A DNA stretch of 64,000 bases. Origin: Cryptomeria japonica. Taxonomy: Eukaryota > Streptophyta > Pinopsida > Cupressales > Cupressaceae. Position 1 is the first letter of the stretch; the number at the start of each line of letters is the position of its first letter. Made by a program: the position numbers and the translations under genes. Below are positions 21,014 to 34,805 of the stretch, piece by piece. The stretch spans positions 139,762,747 through 139,826,746 of the forward strand of contig NC_081412.1 of the NCBI RefSeq assembly GCF_030272615.1, in the 5' to 3' direction. The notes under the pieces were generated by a model. The model saw only the letters and a program-made list of their open reading frames with translations, was not told the DNA's origin and did not search any database.

Positions 21014-23888
21014 TTTTTGGTAAGTTCTACCTATTATGGGGGTAGAGCCCTGTATTAATCTGAAAAACATAGGTACATCAAGAGATCAGCACCCAACACT
21101 AGCTACCCAATACCACCCCTATAACCTCAAAAACGTAGATACATCATGAGATAGATATCTACACTAACTTCCCAATACCACCGCAAATCCCTCAAACAAA
21201 GTTCTTGCAAAAATAACCAATCCCCTTGCATATAAACAACACTCTTCGTGCCACATTGGCTGAATAAGGAGCCTTATCTGAATGCAACAACTTGCACAAT
21301 CTCCCGAATTCGTTCCTTCTGGCACTCTCCTGGAACACCCTCCAAATGAGTTTAACCGGTATGTTCTCAACATCATTCTGTTCCCCCGCTGGTGGTTCCA
21401 CAGAATCCCCAACCTCTTCCAACTCACTGCCAAAGAAATAACAATGAGGCCGTCCAGGTTGCCTATCTCGATTCCAAAGATCTGATCAACCTCTTTAGGC
21501 CAGAAGGCTTCAAAAAAAAAATCATTGCCAACTTGAAACCCCACGTTCACCGAGCCCATAGTTTGCACTATTGGATAGAAAAAGGCACTAAAGATTTCCC
21601 CATCATGACGGTGATCGCCCCCCGGACTGGCTTCCAGAATCATCTCCAGCACTTTCAATGTTTGGTCTTCTCCTATCATGAAAAGTCTTTTGCGTTGCTC
21701 CTTCCTTGTCTCTGGCTCATAGAGGCAACCAAATGCATCAAAGGCCATCGATTAATGAGCAATAGTTATGCCAACCTCCCACAGATATGTAGTTGATAAT
21801 TGTAGAAACACCAGAATCATCGACGACTATGACATGACAAGTCCCTGGATAGTAATCTTACTATATTCAGACTCATGCATGCCCAAATTGTCCCTCAAAT
21901 CTTGCTGCAGATTCTCAAGATATGCCTTATCATTTTATTCCCAGATATAAGTCATCAAAATCATCTCTTATTTCCATCATACCTGCCAAATCTCTGTGTT
22001 TATCCTAGTGTCTAATCCCAACAGCAGTCTATCAACCTCAGGGGCAGTCTCCAACATATCTATCCTATTCTGGCTTACCGTGGTGCTTGCCAAAGGGAAC
22101 ACTCCCCAAAGAGTACTAATGGTTTTTGGCATTTCAGCCAATACCAACCTGAGGGAAGCCCACTCCATTTTCCACATCGGCATCAACAATACCTTTTAAT
22201 TCATCTGGTATTTTAATCTCATTGAATGCCACATCAGTGGCCTTGTTGCCTTCTTGATATGTATGGGAAATTGTGAATTCTATAAGTTGCCTCAACTCAT
22301 CCCGAATGCTACGTAACCACTGTTTGAGTTTCCAGTTTATGATGTGTGATTTCGATATTGAATTGACTCCTAGCTGGGAACCCCCCTCAATGTCTACTTT
22401 GCTTAAACCTTTTTCCAGCCATAGCCTCAACCCTCTTTCAAGTGCCATCATTTCCGCCTCATTATTAGTGGCCAAACCAATATATCCTTTGGTAGCAGCA
22501 ACCAATTGTCCAATCCAGTTACGAATGATTATTCTGTATTAGTGTCTCCAGGGTTGCCTTTGGCAGCCCTGTCAAAATTCATCTTATGCCATCCCCTCCT
22601 TGGTTTCTTCCAACGAACCTCCTTGTTTTTACCCCTGCAACTGATGTTAACTTCCCCAGACTTTAACAATTGCCAGTTATCCTCTATATGTCTGTCCCAA
22701 CTTGTGTATTTGGCTACTTTCTTATTGAATAGTTTCCCGTTTACCACCTCTGCTACTGATTCTTTGATTCTACTTATTATCATCTCGGAAGGAAGCATTT
22801 CTTCTTGGAACATCCTTCTATTCCTTTCCTTCCAAATCTGCCATACAATCACCAATGACCTAACAATCCAAATATCCCCCCATTTAGAATTAAGCCTCTC
22901 CGATGGCCATGAACACAAAAACTCATATAACTGGGAATTCCTTGCAGTCTGCCACTCAATCATCTCCATAAACCAATCCCAGCACCCCATAGCAAAGGGA
23001 CACCAAAGAAGAAGATGGCTAGCAGTTTTTTCATTTTGTCTGCACATCGGACATATATTTGGGCCTTCTATGACGATCAATTTGAGCCTATCCCTAGTAA
23101 GAATTCTTCCATGTAATGCTACCCACAGAAAAACACCCACCCTGGGAAGCACACACTTATCCCAGCAAAGCCTAGATGGCCTTTTGACCTCCATATTCCT
23201 CATTGTTTGAACCGCATACCCAAGGCTAACCTTATATTTTCCACTTTTAGCCGCACACCATACGACTTCAACCTCCTCCCCGGTCAAGATAACTCTCCAT
23301 TTACCAAGCAACTTCATCAATTTCCTATAATCATCCTCTCTAATCCCTTCTTTGAATTGTTGCCATCTTATTTGGGTGTACCTCTCTCTTCCAGATTCAA
23401 TATATAGTCTGAAACATATACTCCCATTTTGAGTTCTATAGCATCAATCCAATCTCTGTTTTCAAACACTTCTTCAATTACCTCTCCACCGTTCCTGGAA
23501 TCTCTCTAAAACTTTGCCTTTTTACCCTTCCCTATTTTCCAAGTTATGTGTTCTGTAATGATCCTTCTGCTCTCCCACAAGAATCTCCATATCTCCAATC
23601 CATTCTTGGAGTTAGCCATTATAAGGATTCTTCTAGGTTCCTCCGAATCCAAATATTTCTTCCTCATAATCTTACACCATGTTTTGTTTGGGCTTTTTTA
23701 TATCTTCCAAACCAACATACCCCCAACGCTAAGTTCTGGAGATTCATCTTTCTCAAACCAGCGCCACCTTCTTCCTTGATCATACACGCAGTATCCCAAT
23801 TGATGAGTGGTATCCTCCTTTCATCTTTCAATCCTTCCCATAAGAATTTTTTAAGAAAACTATCCAATGACACAATGGCTCTAGCAGA
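21014..23888 (-). mobile_element. LINE-1 of the window: 5'-truncated plant L1
   Basis: A perfect 19-bp direct repeat, AAGTATAAAATGAATATAT, lies at 20995-21013 and 23889-23907 and marks both ends. The left end starts with a T tract, the complement of the poly(A) tail, so the element is on the minus strand. It is 5' truncated inside the reverse transcriptase domain. In element order it contains the last part of RT, a zf-RVT region and an RNase H region, then a 3' part (21014-22130) without recognisable domains. A perfect target duplication implies a fairly young insertion, yet the coding part has several frameshifts. Confidence 0.93.
22134..23880 (-). pseudogene. LINE ORF2 remnant: RT end, zf-RVT, RNase H
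   Basis: In element order: 23873-23664 reads the RT C-terminal pattern FLKKFLWEG..INWDTACMIKEEGGAGLRKM. From 23320 to about 22900 comes the zf-RVT region, with WDKCVLPRVGVFLWVALHGR followed by CPMCRQNEKTASHLLLWCPF (Cys-x2-Cys..His..Cys). From about 22620 RNase H begins (WHKMNFDRAAKGNPGDT) and continues after a frameshift near 22515 with TNNEAEMMALERGLRLW, ending near HTYQEGNKATDVAFNE. These domains copy element RNA at the target nick in autonomous L1 elements. This copy has lost the endonuclease and RT catalytic core by truncation and cannot be active. Confidence 0.88.
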
Positions 23889-23907
23889 AAGTATAAAATG
23901 AATATAT

Positions 23908-24080
23908 ATTATATTTATTATTTAAATATTTATAATTAATATATATAAAATTAATATATAATTTATATATTATTAATTTATCATATATATAAATAATACA
24001 TCTAATTATACACATTGATACTATATTATATATATATATATATATCAATTTTATTTATGTATTATTAATTTATTGTATAT
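23908..24080. repeat. Very AT-rich tract with (TA)n
   Basis: Almost pure A/T sequence including a TATATATATATATATATAT run near 24030. It directly follows the right target duplication of the LINE, which fits LINE integration at AT-rich sites. Confidence 0.8.
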
Positions 24081-26526
24081 GTGCAAAAAAATGTGCTCTA
24101 GCTGCAATTTTTTGGTCTGCGTCTATTGATTTTTTGCCTTAAGTGTGTCTGAGAATACAGAAAACCTTCCATGATTTATTGGATGTTCATCCCACAATTG
24201 TTTGGTGCTCTGCTAATGACTGGAATCCTTGTGACATAAGAAAAACCATCTCACAAAATGTCTTTTGTGCCCATGATCTTTGACGGTTTTACATCACCCC
24301 TATAACTCTTCCACATTTACTTCTGCTTTTTCAGATGGATATTATATATTATGATTCTTCAGATGGGTGTTCCAGTGGTTCTTTATGTCAGTTTCTGTTC
24401 ACCCTGCCAACTGCTTCGCTATTTCTCACCACCCACACATTGCATTTTGTCAAAAGAAAAACCTATCCTGCCTGGTTTTAACATTAAAATTCGTTGTTTT
24501 GGCATTTTTTTTGAAAAAACTTTTATAGGATTTGACTCACCTGGGTGGCAGGGCCATGTCCTGGCTGTCCTGTCTGTGCTTCTGCTCCTGCTCCTGTTCG
24601 GTTTGGGGACTGAGAATAGGAAAAGTCGGTAACTTAGCTAATGGCTGGTGTTTTTTCAAATCTATTAACATGTTGAAATTTGTTGAATAGTGTACGGACC
24701 ATTATGAACAGGGTGCCTGATCACTAAACTTTTTTCTTGCACTTCTTAGAGGGTGTTGTTACTTCCTTGTAATGATTGCTTCCAAATAACTTTTTGTCAA
24801 GATTGCATTTTTTCAACTAAATGCCTTTATGTATCTATATTTGTAGACATTAGGATCAAAATTATTTTTTCAAAACCCATGCATGGATTGACAGGCTTAG
24901 AAATCTTCTTGTTTTCATTGATTGTTGAGCATCCATAAAAAGTAAATATATCATGAAAGGAGTGGATTCTACTAATATTGTGGAAGGCTATTTTAACCTA
25001 TCGGAATTAAGATTTATGTCCCTGTCCAAATAATGGATCTCTTGTTTAACAAAAACAAGGTTCTGAATTTAGAACATTTCAAAAATTAATTGAATATTAT
25101 CTTGTTAATGAATCTCACAGCATTATTGAGAACTAATCTGTTGTATTTTGCTAAGGACCTCTTGTTTAAAGGGTGTAAAATACAAGGTCCATTATTCAGA
25201 TCTAAGGTGTTGTGAGGTCCTTGGACTTTACCAGTGTTCTGCTATATCCATGGTATTCTTTCTTTGGATGCTTATTTTATGTGCATTTGACATGTAGCAC
25301 TTTCGACTTATTTCTCAAGATGTTTCATTTCTAGGTTGATCTTATTGTATCTTAAGCATTATTACTTAAATCTGTCACTAATATTAAAAAATCGGTAATT
25401 AGGCTGCTAATTATTATGCCTTGTCAGCTCGTTCCTTCCTTAGCATGTACAATATTTTTCCTCAATACACAATGACTAGTGGCATGCAATTATTTGCAAT
25501 GTTAAGCAATATATAATAGAATTATTTTCTCAGGACACTGTTTGATCAATGCTTCGATTTATTCAGATGTACATACCAGGTTAGGCTTCCCTCAACAAAC
25601 TATTTCTGTGTTTGAGATTTTGTTCTCTTTACGATTCTTCTTTTTCCTATGATAAATATTGAGTCATGCGCACAAGCTCGAGATTTGAGATTTCCTTTAC
25701 GTTAATTCAAGTTGTTCTCCAACTATCCTTAATGAAACTTGTCGTGATAACACTTATTTTAGGTTCATATAAGTAGTAGATATATGATTTTCACAGTTCA
25801 TATTGTTAACATGTATAGCTTCAGGAATCAACTGTGTGAATTTTTTCATATAAATAATTTAACAAACAAATTCCCTAAGCATTGTTAGCATATGATGCAC
25901 ACATTACCACATGATACTATATGCAATTTGTGCTACATAAATCACATATATCTTTTCCTTGGAGGGGTTCTATACCAATAGTTGTATGCAACTTATATTT
26001 CATATTAAACTCTTGTTGGCTCCTTTCCAAACGAGTTATCATCACCTGTTATTAGTGTTTCCAATGGACTGGGTGATCATTCAGTTGCAGATTTGGTTTT
26101 AGATATATTGATGTTGGCAAATCAATAATGGCTTGTCAGTCCCGGAGATATAAGAAATTTTTCTACAGATTAAATTGTCCAAGTACTTCCCTGAAAGAGG
26201 ATGAAATATGGTGGACTATAAGTAACACATTAGTATCTATTGTGAAAATTGTTTTTGTAATTATATGCTTGTTTAGCTGTCCTGCCAAAAGGGTTGGTCT
26301 TTGTATAATATTGTATATTGCATTTTTTCTTTTTCTTTTTAATTTCTACTGTGTTTTTTTACTTGGAATTGGTGTAGATAGGAGTTTTACAACTGCACAT
26401 TACAAACTAGTATAGTTTTGAAAATTTCCATTTGCATTGATTATCTTGATTATTGTAGAAAATATGATTATTTATTCCTTTTTTGATTATCCCAACCTAT
26501 TTATTTGTATTTTTCTTGAATTTTAG
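24081..26526 (+). other. Intron of the F-box/WD40 gene, right part
   Basis: AT-rich sequence with no recognised transposon terminus, domain or RNA gene. It ends in the acceptor GAATTTTAG at 26526. Frames at 24351-24632 and 26128-26415 have no recognisable features. Confidence 0.55.
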
Positions 26527-26625
26527 ACTGTACGGATATGGTCTTCAAAGAATTTTAAATGTCTGGAGGAATACTCATCTCCAAACAGGTCTCCTTTGGT
26601 TGATGTTGATTTCGACGAGAACAAG
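26527..26625 (+). CDS. F-box/WD40 protein gene, WD-strand exon (99 bp)
   Basis: A 33-codon exon in phase 0 at both ends, between TTTTAG and AAG/GTATCT. It reads TVRIWSSKNFKCLEEYSS followed by a loop ending VDVDFDENK. TVRIWS is the conserved end of a WD40 repeat, and KCLEEY opens the linker to the next blade. Joined to the exon at 12115-12169, it continues LTGVGDQ directly into TVRIWS, a strong sign that these exons belong to one gene despite 14.4 kb of transposon-filled intron. It shows no frameshift or stop, unlike the surrounding elements. Confidence 0.85.
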
Positions 26626-29049
26626 GTATCTCTAAATGATAGATTGAATTCTGGTATTTTTTTAATATTCGACATTCTCAGAGAACTAATATCCATTTAA
26701 CTCATTCATGTTGATTTCAATAACATACACTCAAATTCCAAAATAATCCTAACAGAAATAGTCTCCTGATTTGTGGATGTGCTTATTCAAAATGAATGGA
26801 TTCATGCTATGATGAAGAGTAAACCTTTCAAGAATGTTTTTTTTCCTTGGGATTTCCTATATTTTGCCCTCAAATTTCCAAAAAGGTATGGAGTATATTT
26901 AAGAAATGCAAATTGCCAATGTTTAAATCTTGATTTAGATTCCATCACTTGAAAATATATAAGCCTGCTGACTTTTCTTATTAATTCTGAAACTGATTGT
27001 TTCTTCCTTGATCGTGTTTGATGTATGAGTACTTCTGCTCTTCTCCAATTGCCTAATTCCTTTTACACTATCATACTAAATTGAAGAGACACATCTCTTT
27101 GAAAAGAGAGACCCATTTTAAGGGTCATATTTCCTCAATGCTTGCCTTATAATTCAAATCAGATCGGCTCTTCTGATTATAGATTAAATGCTGCTTTCTC
27201 TTGTTTTCTTCCTCTTTTCTCCCCCTCTCTTAATGAATTTGTCCTCCTGCTTATATTTTCATGTGAGGAAGAGTCACACCTCTTCATCATGTCTGCCCCT
27301 TGCAATGGTCACAACCTTAATAATCTTCACCTTTTGAAAGAGTCACAACCCTTCATTATTTCTGCCCTTCTGAGAGAATCACTTCCTTATTTCCTTCCCA
27401 TTCCTTCTTCCATTTACCTTTCCTTAATTCCTATGCTCCATTCTTCTTTTTTCCTTCTTCCTCGTCCTCTTTCAAATGAACGTTTCTCCCTTTTATATCT
27501 CGTGTTCGAGGGAGTCCCAACTCTTCATAGGATGCCTCTTGACTTTTCATTAAACTTAATTAACTTGTAATTATAGTATATTATATTTTATTTTACTATA
27601 TTTTATTTATATTTAATTTAATAATAATTATTTACTAGTAAATCCTATTTCAGAAAAGGGACATTACAAATCCTTAGCAGTTTGCATCTTGAATTGGGTT
27701 TCATGACAACCAATATACATAAGAGTGAGAAATTGTAAAAGTTAATTACCAAAATTGGCACTTTTTGAAATTAAACATGTTGAAATCTTGGATCATGAAA
27801 ACTATTTATAGCTGCAATAAAATGATACCAAATACTTAAAAATGATAGTGGTATTGAGTAGTTGTAGTACTATATTAACATTAAAAATAATCACTTATAT
27901 ACTTCTTTGTAAGAACTGAACAACTATACGAAATAGTTTGCTTTTAATTGCTAGAATATACTTATTTTTGCCTAAAATCTGATTCAAAGCATAAAATAAA
28001 TTATTAAATAATTTCAGAATTTATTTAGACAAATAAACATGATAGTTGAGGTTGCACTAGCACTAGATGAAAGGAAAAGGAGAGTATCACAAATGCATGT
28101 CTGGATTTTTTTCTTTTTGACAGTCTCTTGGGTAGAAGAAGATGATGTATGTGCGCTGTTGGACTGCAGTTGAGATTCTGTATTCCGTCACATGCCTACC
28201 AACGACGGAAATGCATGTGATAATGTCCTGTTACCTGTACGACTCACTGATGTCTCTGGTGGTGCATTGGTGTCCTGTACTGCTGTGATCGTGTCCTCTG
28301 CAATCACAAACATGAAGTCCTTCATGTGTCAGGCTCTTTTGCTCCTGCACAGTACCTGTCAGTGCTGAAATTGGAAAAATTGGTGCCTGCAGCATGCTTC
28401 ATAAAAAGTAGTTGAAAGAGTTTTTGAGTGGGAAGCCATGGCTATGGAGATAGGTGTGTGCAGCAATGGAGGATGCCCTAGATGTCCAAAAATGTTGTGT
28501 TGGGGGAAGTTAAATGTGCTAAATGCTTTCCCTTTTAGGTAAATCCATTTAAATAAGCATTCTTAGGGCCCGTTTGACTGTTAAAAATGAACTAAGGTTA
28601 GAATTGTGTGAAAAATGTAGCATTTGGGCAAGAAATTCAAACTTGAATGCGGCAGGACACTAACTCCCCCTGTACTCTCTAGGCACACACTAGCATGGCA
28701 TACTTGTGTTCCATGTGACAAAAAGGTACCGAACAGGGATGAATGAATGAATGAATTTTTTTAATGACATCCATGAAACCAGGCAGTCTATGGAACCCAA
28801 GATATTAAAACAGCACAATGACACCAAAAGATCCAATCGACAAACCCCAGCTTCAACTTCTGAGTGACCACTATTCTTTGATTTCTTTGCTGATCATGGT
28901 TCTTCTTCTATGAATTTTGACGAAGTAACCTGCCATCTTTGCTATTTGTTCCTCCTCAAACAGAGTAGTTAGAGACTCAACTTTATAATATTGGCATATT
29001 TGGTCCGGATGTTCTCATATGCCGAACTCTCCATGACGTAATTTGCACC
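26626..29049 (+). other. Intron of the F-box/WD40 gene, first part of 24.7 kb
   Basis: Mostly unassigned AT-rich DNA. From about 27140 to 27668 it resembles LTR sequence: C/T-rich stretches with GAGTCACAAC and CTCTTCAT phrases, also seen near 38170 and 59280, then an AT-rich part ending GGGACATTACA. That ending is shared with the solo LTRs at 52104-57183 and 58638-60144. The left boundary was not found. A GGGCCCGTTTG near 28567 has no partner. The 27142-27570 open frame is a by-product of the C/T-rich composition. Confidence 0.4.
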
Positions 29050-30730
29050 GACCTTGTGAAAGACACTCAGCCACTACTGAGAGGGGGGGGGTGTGAATCA
29101 GTATTGGAGATAGTAATTAATTTTTAATACAAAGCCAAATGATGCACAAAAGATCAGAATGATATAGACACAAGATTTCTCGTGGAAAACCCTTTTGGGT
29201 AAAAAACCACGGCATAAAGATTTCTTATCAATTAGAAAAGATGGGCACCAACCCAGATTACAGAGAAAATACACTTATAGAGAGCACCAACTCTCCTCTC
29301 AGCACCAACTGAGAACAACAGAGGCACCAACCGAACAACAAAAGAGAACACCAACTTAAACCAACAGAAATTTGAAACAAAACTCAATACCAATGATCTC
29401 TGAATAACATTCAGTCAACACAACAGATTGACTCCTTATAGCTCCTTGCTCCTTTGTCTACTTTTCAGCATGACAGAGCTGTTCAACGTAACACCCCAAG
29501 ACCTTCATCACACCACTTTTCTTCAAGCTGTAGCAATTCAACTCAAATACATGTATATATTCGTGCCACCAGCTCTATGGAGAATATGAAAATTATTTTT
29601 CTACACATTGCAGTTCTTTGCAACAAGATGAAACTCTGCGAAAAATAAAGGTTGCCAAGGCACTACACACAGGACTTAAAATCATCACCTGCCAAAAATC
29701 TTTAAAAAACAGAAGTCCTTCTCACGATGCCTGAAAAATTATATATCACTACCACACGAACTGCCAGAACATAAATGTATTACCATCATGCGCACAAATT
29801 CTGAAACGTACAACAGCGCATAATTCATCCAGGATTTTAACATCTCTCTTCCAAAAATACGATTTTTTTCACAAATAATTTTAATAATATTTATGAAAAA
29901 TGACTTCCCTCTGTGACTTGTCTTCACAGCACAAAACTCAAACTTTCCGACATCAAAAAAATTACTTAGCACACCTGCGGTGAAAGGAACTCATCATTTT
30001 TCATTTCAACAGCCGTCACCACTCCCACCATGACTCCGCAAAATTCAGAGAGAATCTCAATTTCAATAAAGCATAAGAAATTATTTAAAAAAAAAAATGC
30101 CTGAACACAGCGCTGACTTTGAAGTAAAACAAAATCGTGTTAATCCTTGCATACTGCCAGAAATTAATTGGAATCAATTACACACAGACAGCTCACAATA
30201 TTAAAGTCGTGCAGAAGGCTGAGACCGCTTTTTTGTATAAATTTCGAACTCCATCCAAGTTCGTGGCTTTTATGAGAAACATGAAGTCTGAAATATTTCA
30301 GAAATCATGACCTTTGTACTCCATGACAAAAATTAAACGCACACCCGTTTTTTTAAAGAAAAAAAACAGGCGCACCTTTACTCCCCTTCAAATCGAATAA
30401 TAATGACACATCCTCCACACGTGGAAAACACATGGCAAAAAAAACCGTATCTATTACAATTCATCGATTCATTATCCATAAAATCTGAAGAGAAAAAGAA
30501 ACAATCAATACAATTCTCTCTGTTGACTTTTCGAGGCTGATTTGGCAAAAAAAATGATGTGGCAAAACATCTGACTCAATGTTGACCCAAAAACAGTTCA
30601 ACCAGGCAAACAGGCAGGTCAAGCAACCAGGCAAGCAACCTGGCAGACACCTCAAGCAGCTTGTAAATCAACTTAAAAACTTTGACATCAATTACTAAAA
30701 ACTTCAACACCTTGAAGTTCAGATTCGACA
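29050..30730. mobile_element. Retroelement-like fragment, family unresolved
   Basis: It opens with ACTACTGAGAGGGGGG and a TGTGAATCAG phrase, then GTGGAAAACCCTTTTGGG..AAAACCACGG. I associate both phrases with LTR retrotransposon ends in plants; copia B carries a comparable CCTGGGAAAACCTCC stretch. It ends near the CAAGCAACCAGGCAAG repeat cluster and CTTCAACACCTTG. I could not define LTR boundaries, a target duplication or coding domains, so this is only a tentative grouping. Confidence 0.3.
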
Positions 30731-33700
30731 AACCCTGTCAGCCAATTCCTCTTTGGGTGTTTTTCACCTCCTGTTTCGCACCTAAGATGGTGCATGCTAG
30801 TTCTTAATTGGGCTATTAGCATTTTAGCTTTCCATTTTATATCTGCCTCTATACAGTGTTCTTGTTGATGGTTACATGTGGGATTGAAATGTTTGACATA
30901 GTATTCCTTTTTTGGCCCAAGATGCTTTATCGACAACGCTACTTTGACTCTCTCTCACATGCTTTTTGATTTCTGCATTTACATTTGGGGCATTCTTGCA
31001 TATTAATTTCCCATCTATTCAACCACTTGATACTTTGTTTCATGCAATTGTTTTTTCTTATATTTAGTCTTTCCCCCACTACAATTTTGACCCAACACCG
31101 AAACAAGGGTTGTGTTTTGTGATGAGTCATTTTCATGTGGAATAAGGTGTTTTTAGGATAATTCATGCTCAACTCAGAATCACTCTTATTTTAAGTGGTT
31201 ACTAAAATGGGCACAAAACATGTGTAAAATGTGTGAACCATGCACTTTTCATCTCTACCTTTCATCCCGGGAAACTGCAGAGAGTTTACACAAGTCCAGA
31301 CAAATAACGGTATCCATGAGGAATGTTTCTTGGCTTATGAATAGCTGCTGCTCTGTTCAGCATTTCGTATACACCCGTCCCACATTTACTTTGCACTTGT
31401 TACACTTTGACAAAATAATGTAAGGCAACATGCAGTGATTAGATTCCACACTGTTATTCCTAAGCAACAACACAAATATTGGATGGATTGTTTGATAGCC
31501 AATTCAAGAACCATTAGTAATACTGCTTATGACTCTTGTCCAATTCAGTACAGGTTACAATTTAGCCCATTCACAGTCTCGGACCACAGCAATCACTATC
31601 AAAGGTTTAATGTTTATGATATGTATAGCTGAAGAGCCTTGTTCTGATTGCAATGTTGAATTCAGTTTGATTGGAGAATGCTTATATTTGCATTTGGATG
31701 GCATTATTAAACAGTTCAAAGGCATTAGTGAGAATACTCATAGTGCTGCTGGATGACTGTTAGAAGACATGGAGCAACTACTGGTATTAGCTTAAATAAT
31801 GTTTAACAGTTAGTGGTATTCCAAGGTGTGTAAACGTAGACAGAGACACCCCAAATTTTAGGGTGCTGGAAATGCTCCAAGTCTCTGTCATTCAGGTAGT
31901 GTTTCTTCAAATCAAAATGTTATTCAAGGGGACTATAAATTGGTTCCAAGTGGCATCATTTATATCGTATATGTTTTTGGCCCATATCATCTGTGAGAAG
32001 ATTTGACAAATATTGAAAAAAATCCTCAAAATACCTATTTTACCTTTATTTATTTATCTTAAGCTCCTTTTGAATTGCTGGGATTTAATTTATAAATAAA
32101 AGATACCAGACTTCAATTCTTTTTCTTTAGGTCATTTGATAGTGTTTTTGTTCGATGATCCTTAGCATGTGGTCCATTGGCGAATTGTGTCGGACTAAAC
32201 TTAAATGTAATCGTGCGTTACCTACTCTGGTTTGAAATTGGTTTTGACCAACTTCTGATAGCCTGCCTCATGATCTCTGTTTCATCTATTATGAGTATTT
32301 TTGACTAGCTTACTTGTTATTAAAATGTACCTTGAGAAGAGAGTTTCAAAATGTCAGCAATGATTTTTATTTTATTGTTATAACGCTATTTCTACATTTT
32401 CACAATGCTCATCTCTATTTTACTACTTTTAGTGATAAATAGTAAATAGTAGGAGCAAATAGGTTTTCTGTTAAAATATTTATTGCTCGTGTGGGCAGTA
32501 TATTCTTCATACACTGCTGACCTAACAGTGAGTGTGTGAACACTTTCCCTTTTGTAGGGAGGAGGATATTGTTTTTGTGGTCAGCACCTACTTTTGTGAA
32601 GGAAAATTGACTTTTTGTCTTACGTAGACTAAGAAAGTAGTTTAAACTTTCTTCTTTATCAAACAGCTATGGGCATTTCTTGTCAATATGAGCATTTGTG
32701 GATATTAGAGATTTAATTTAAACTAAATACTTTAGATTTTAGCAGTTAGACATAATATCATGTAGCTAAATACTGTATTAGTTCTTTAAACTGTTATCAT
32801 CATCTTGCCTGAAATAGCTGGGCAGATCTGGTCATCAGTTTGTCTCTAATTTGTTTCACAAGTTTGATTTACAATCAATTCTTATTCTCTTGGCTAGTTT
32901 TTGTTGTATTCTTTTCAAATCTTGTCTCCTATGCTCACACATACTTTCAAACTCATTAGTCTTGATCTGAGGAAACACTCCCAAATGTTTAACACCTTGT
33001 TCTCTCTTCACAAGTTGTATTTAAAGGGAAGGTTCCTATTGGGTTGGAAGTGGCTTGATTCAGCGACGCTCACTGCTCTGGCAATTTTATTTAATGATTG
33101 GATGCAATTCAATATTATTTGACTATTTGTGGGTATCAGAAAACTTCTTCAAACTATTATCTGAATCTCATGTGCTTGCTGGACAGATGTATGCCTTTAA
33201 TTTGTATGTAATGAAATGAATTACTTGGTTTGATCTGAGAAAGCAATCTCAACTGTTGTTCACAATCTGCAAACCTTACTAAATGGTAATTTTTCTATTG
33301 GGTTGAAATTCCCTTGGATTGGCCTGGCTTGCTGCTTTGATGTTTGAGGCTGACTTAATACATGTTTGAAAGTTTAACTGCAGGATGTATGTAACTTATG
33401 AAGTTCTAATACTATTTTAATGATATGGCTTGTCTATGAATGATTTATTAACGATATGACTAGATAGTAAAGAACCAAGATTGAATAATAATAATATCAT
33501 TAAATAGAGTATAATATTCTGTCTTGCAAATTATTAAAATTGCTCTTGAAAGCATTGGAATAGCTTACAAAGTTATAAAGACAAAATCAACTGCCTTGTA
33601 AATGCATCTTGTTCACTGTGTCAGTCTCATAGTAAGAATACCTCAAGAACTGGAAATATCATTAAAAGCTCTGCAGACATCAAAAAATTAGAGTAAGAAA

Positions 33701-34390
33701 TTCAAGGAATACAGACATGTAAGTACCTCTTTATTTCCAATTCAAGAAAACACTTGGAAACTGGGTATAACATGGAAACTGACTCATCAAGGATGAAGAA
33801 TTTTCCCAAGGGAGAAAGTTGTCGTTGCCCTAAAGCTTAGGAATTATTAGATGAACTATAGAAAATTGGTTTATTATCTAGCTCTAGAATTTATATCATG
33901 TTCATGTTTAATGAAAAATGTTTTGTGGACATTCTGACATAACATTGGAATTATAAAGCACTCTTAAAAACCTAGGGTAAAAATGAATCTAGAGGTAAAA
34001 TGTAAACTCATAAACTGAGAGTTCCCTTAGAAAATAGTTCTGGAGATACCTATGGGGATATTTAATTACATTGTGAAAATGGTACATCTATTGAGATTTT
34101 TAATGTGCCTTTTTTTTTTCTTTTAAACAATGAGATAATAACAGTGTCAATCTGTTTTTAAATTGTGGCTGAACTAAACCTCTTTATCTTTCTTGAACTG
34201 TGTCCAAGTGCAGCTTGTTTTGCTGACATGACAGAACAAAATGCATAGCTGCAAATTTCCACAAATTTTTGTCATCATTGGCTACAATCCTGCCCTTTGC
34301 CATAAGAATTTGAGGGATCTCTAAGACTTCTTTTATATGAATATGATTTCTTATCTTATTAATAAAAACAAATAACATCACTCACCACAG
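30731..34390 (+). other. Intron sequence without recognised features
   Basis: About 3.7 kb of AT-rich DNA. Frames on the minus strand at 30688-30936 and 30939-31172, and on the plus strand at 31529-31756, carry no motif I recognise, and neighbouring frames do not line up. No transposon ends, RNA genes or further WD40 exons were seen. Confidence 0.45.
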
Positions 34391-34805
34391 TGTAATGTCC
34401 CCTTTTAGGACCACCCTAGATTCTGCCCTAGAATCACAAGTTCAATTGAAACCAGAGATGCAATATAGTTAGAATTAAAACTCTACCAATAAACATGTCT
34501 GTAGCCAGCTAAAACCGTGGAATAGGTCCTGCAATCATGTTAGACAACATATAATTCTACCCATATTTCAATAAGAGTTAGGGTAACATATAATGCATAT
34601 ATATTATCAATTATTTCAATTCATTTGAATATGTAATGCCCCCTTCTAGATTTACCCTAGAATTTGCCCTAGAATTACAAATACAATATAGCAAGAGATG
34701 AAATAGGGTTAGGGTTATATCTTTACCAAGTAAAATATCCTTTTTAACAAAGATGAACCTTGATTTAATCCTTGCAACCATAACCAATGATATACACATA
34801 CATAC
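34391..34805. repeat. Two diverged copies of an LTR start in tandem
   Basis: TGTAATGTCCCCTTTTAGG at 34391 and TGTAATGCCCCCTTCTAG at 34632 both continue into related sequence with CCCTAGAATCACAA / CCCTAGAATTACAA. They look like two copies of the first 170-240 bp of the TGTAATGTCCCC-type LTR family found at 52104 and 58638. Neither has a matching end, so they are fragments. Confidence 0.5.

Noticed and set aside
21164..21748. 194-codon minus-strand frame inside LINE-1
   Set aside because: It lies after RNase H in the LINE 3' part and shows no known motif. It may be non-coding 3' sequence, so I did not call a gene.
22506..23210. 234-codon plus-strand frame
   Set aside because: Antisense shadow of the LINE zf-RVT region.
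27142..27570. 142-codon Phe/Leu/Ser-rich frame
   Set aside because: C/T-rich LTR-like DNA that is open by composition.
28567..28580. GGGCCCGTTTG, which resembles a DNA transposon terminus
   Set aside because: No complementary end or target duplication was found nearby.
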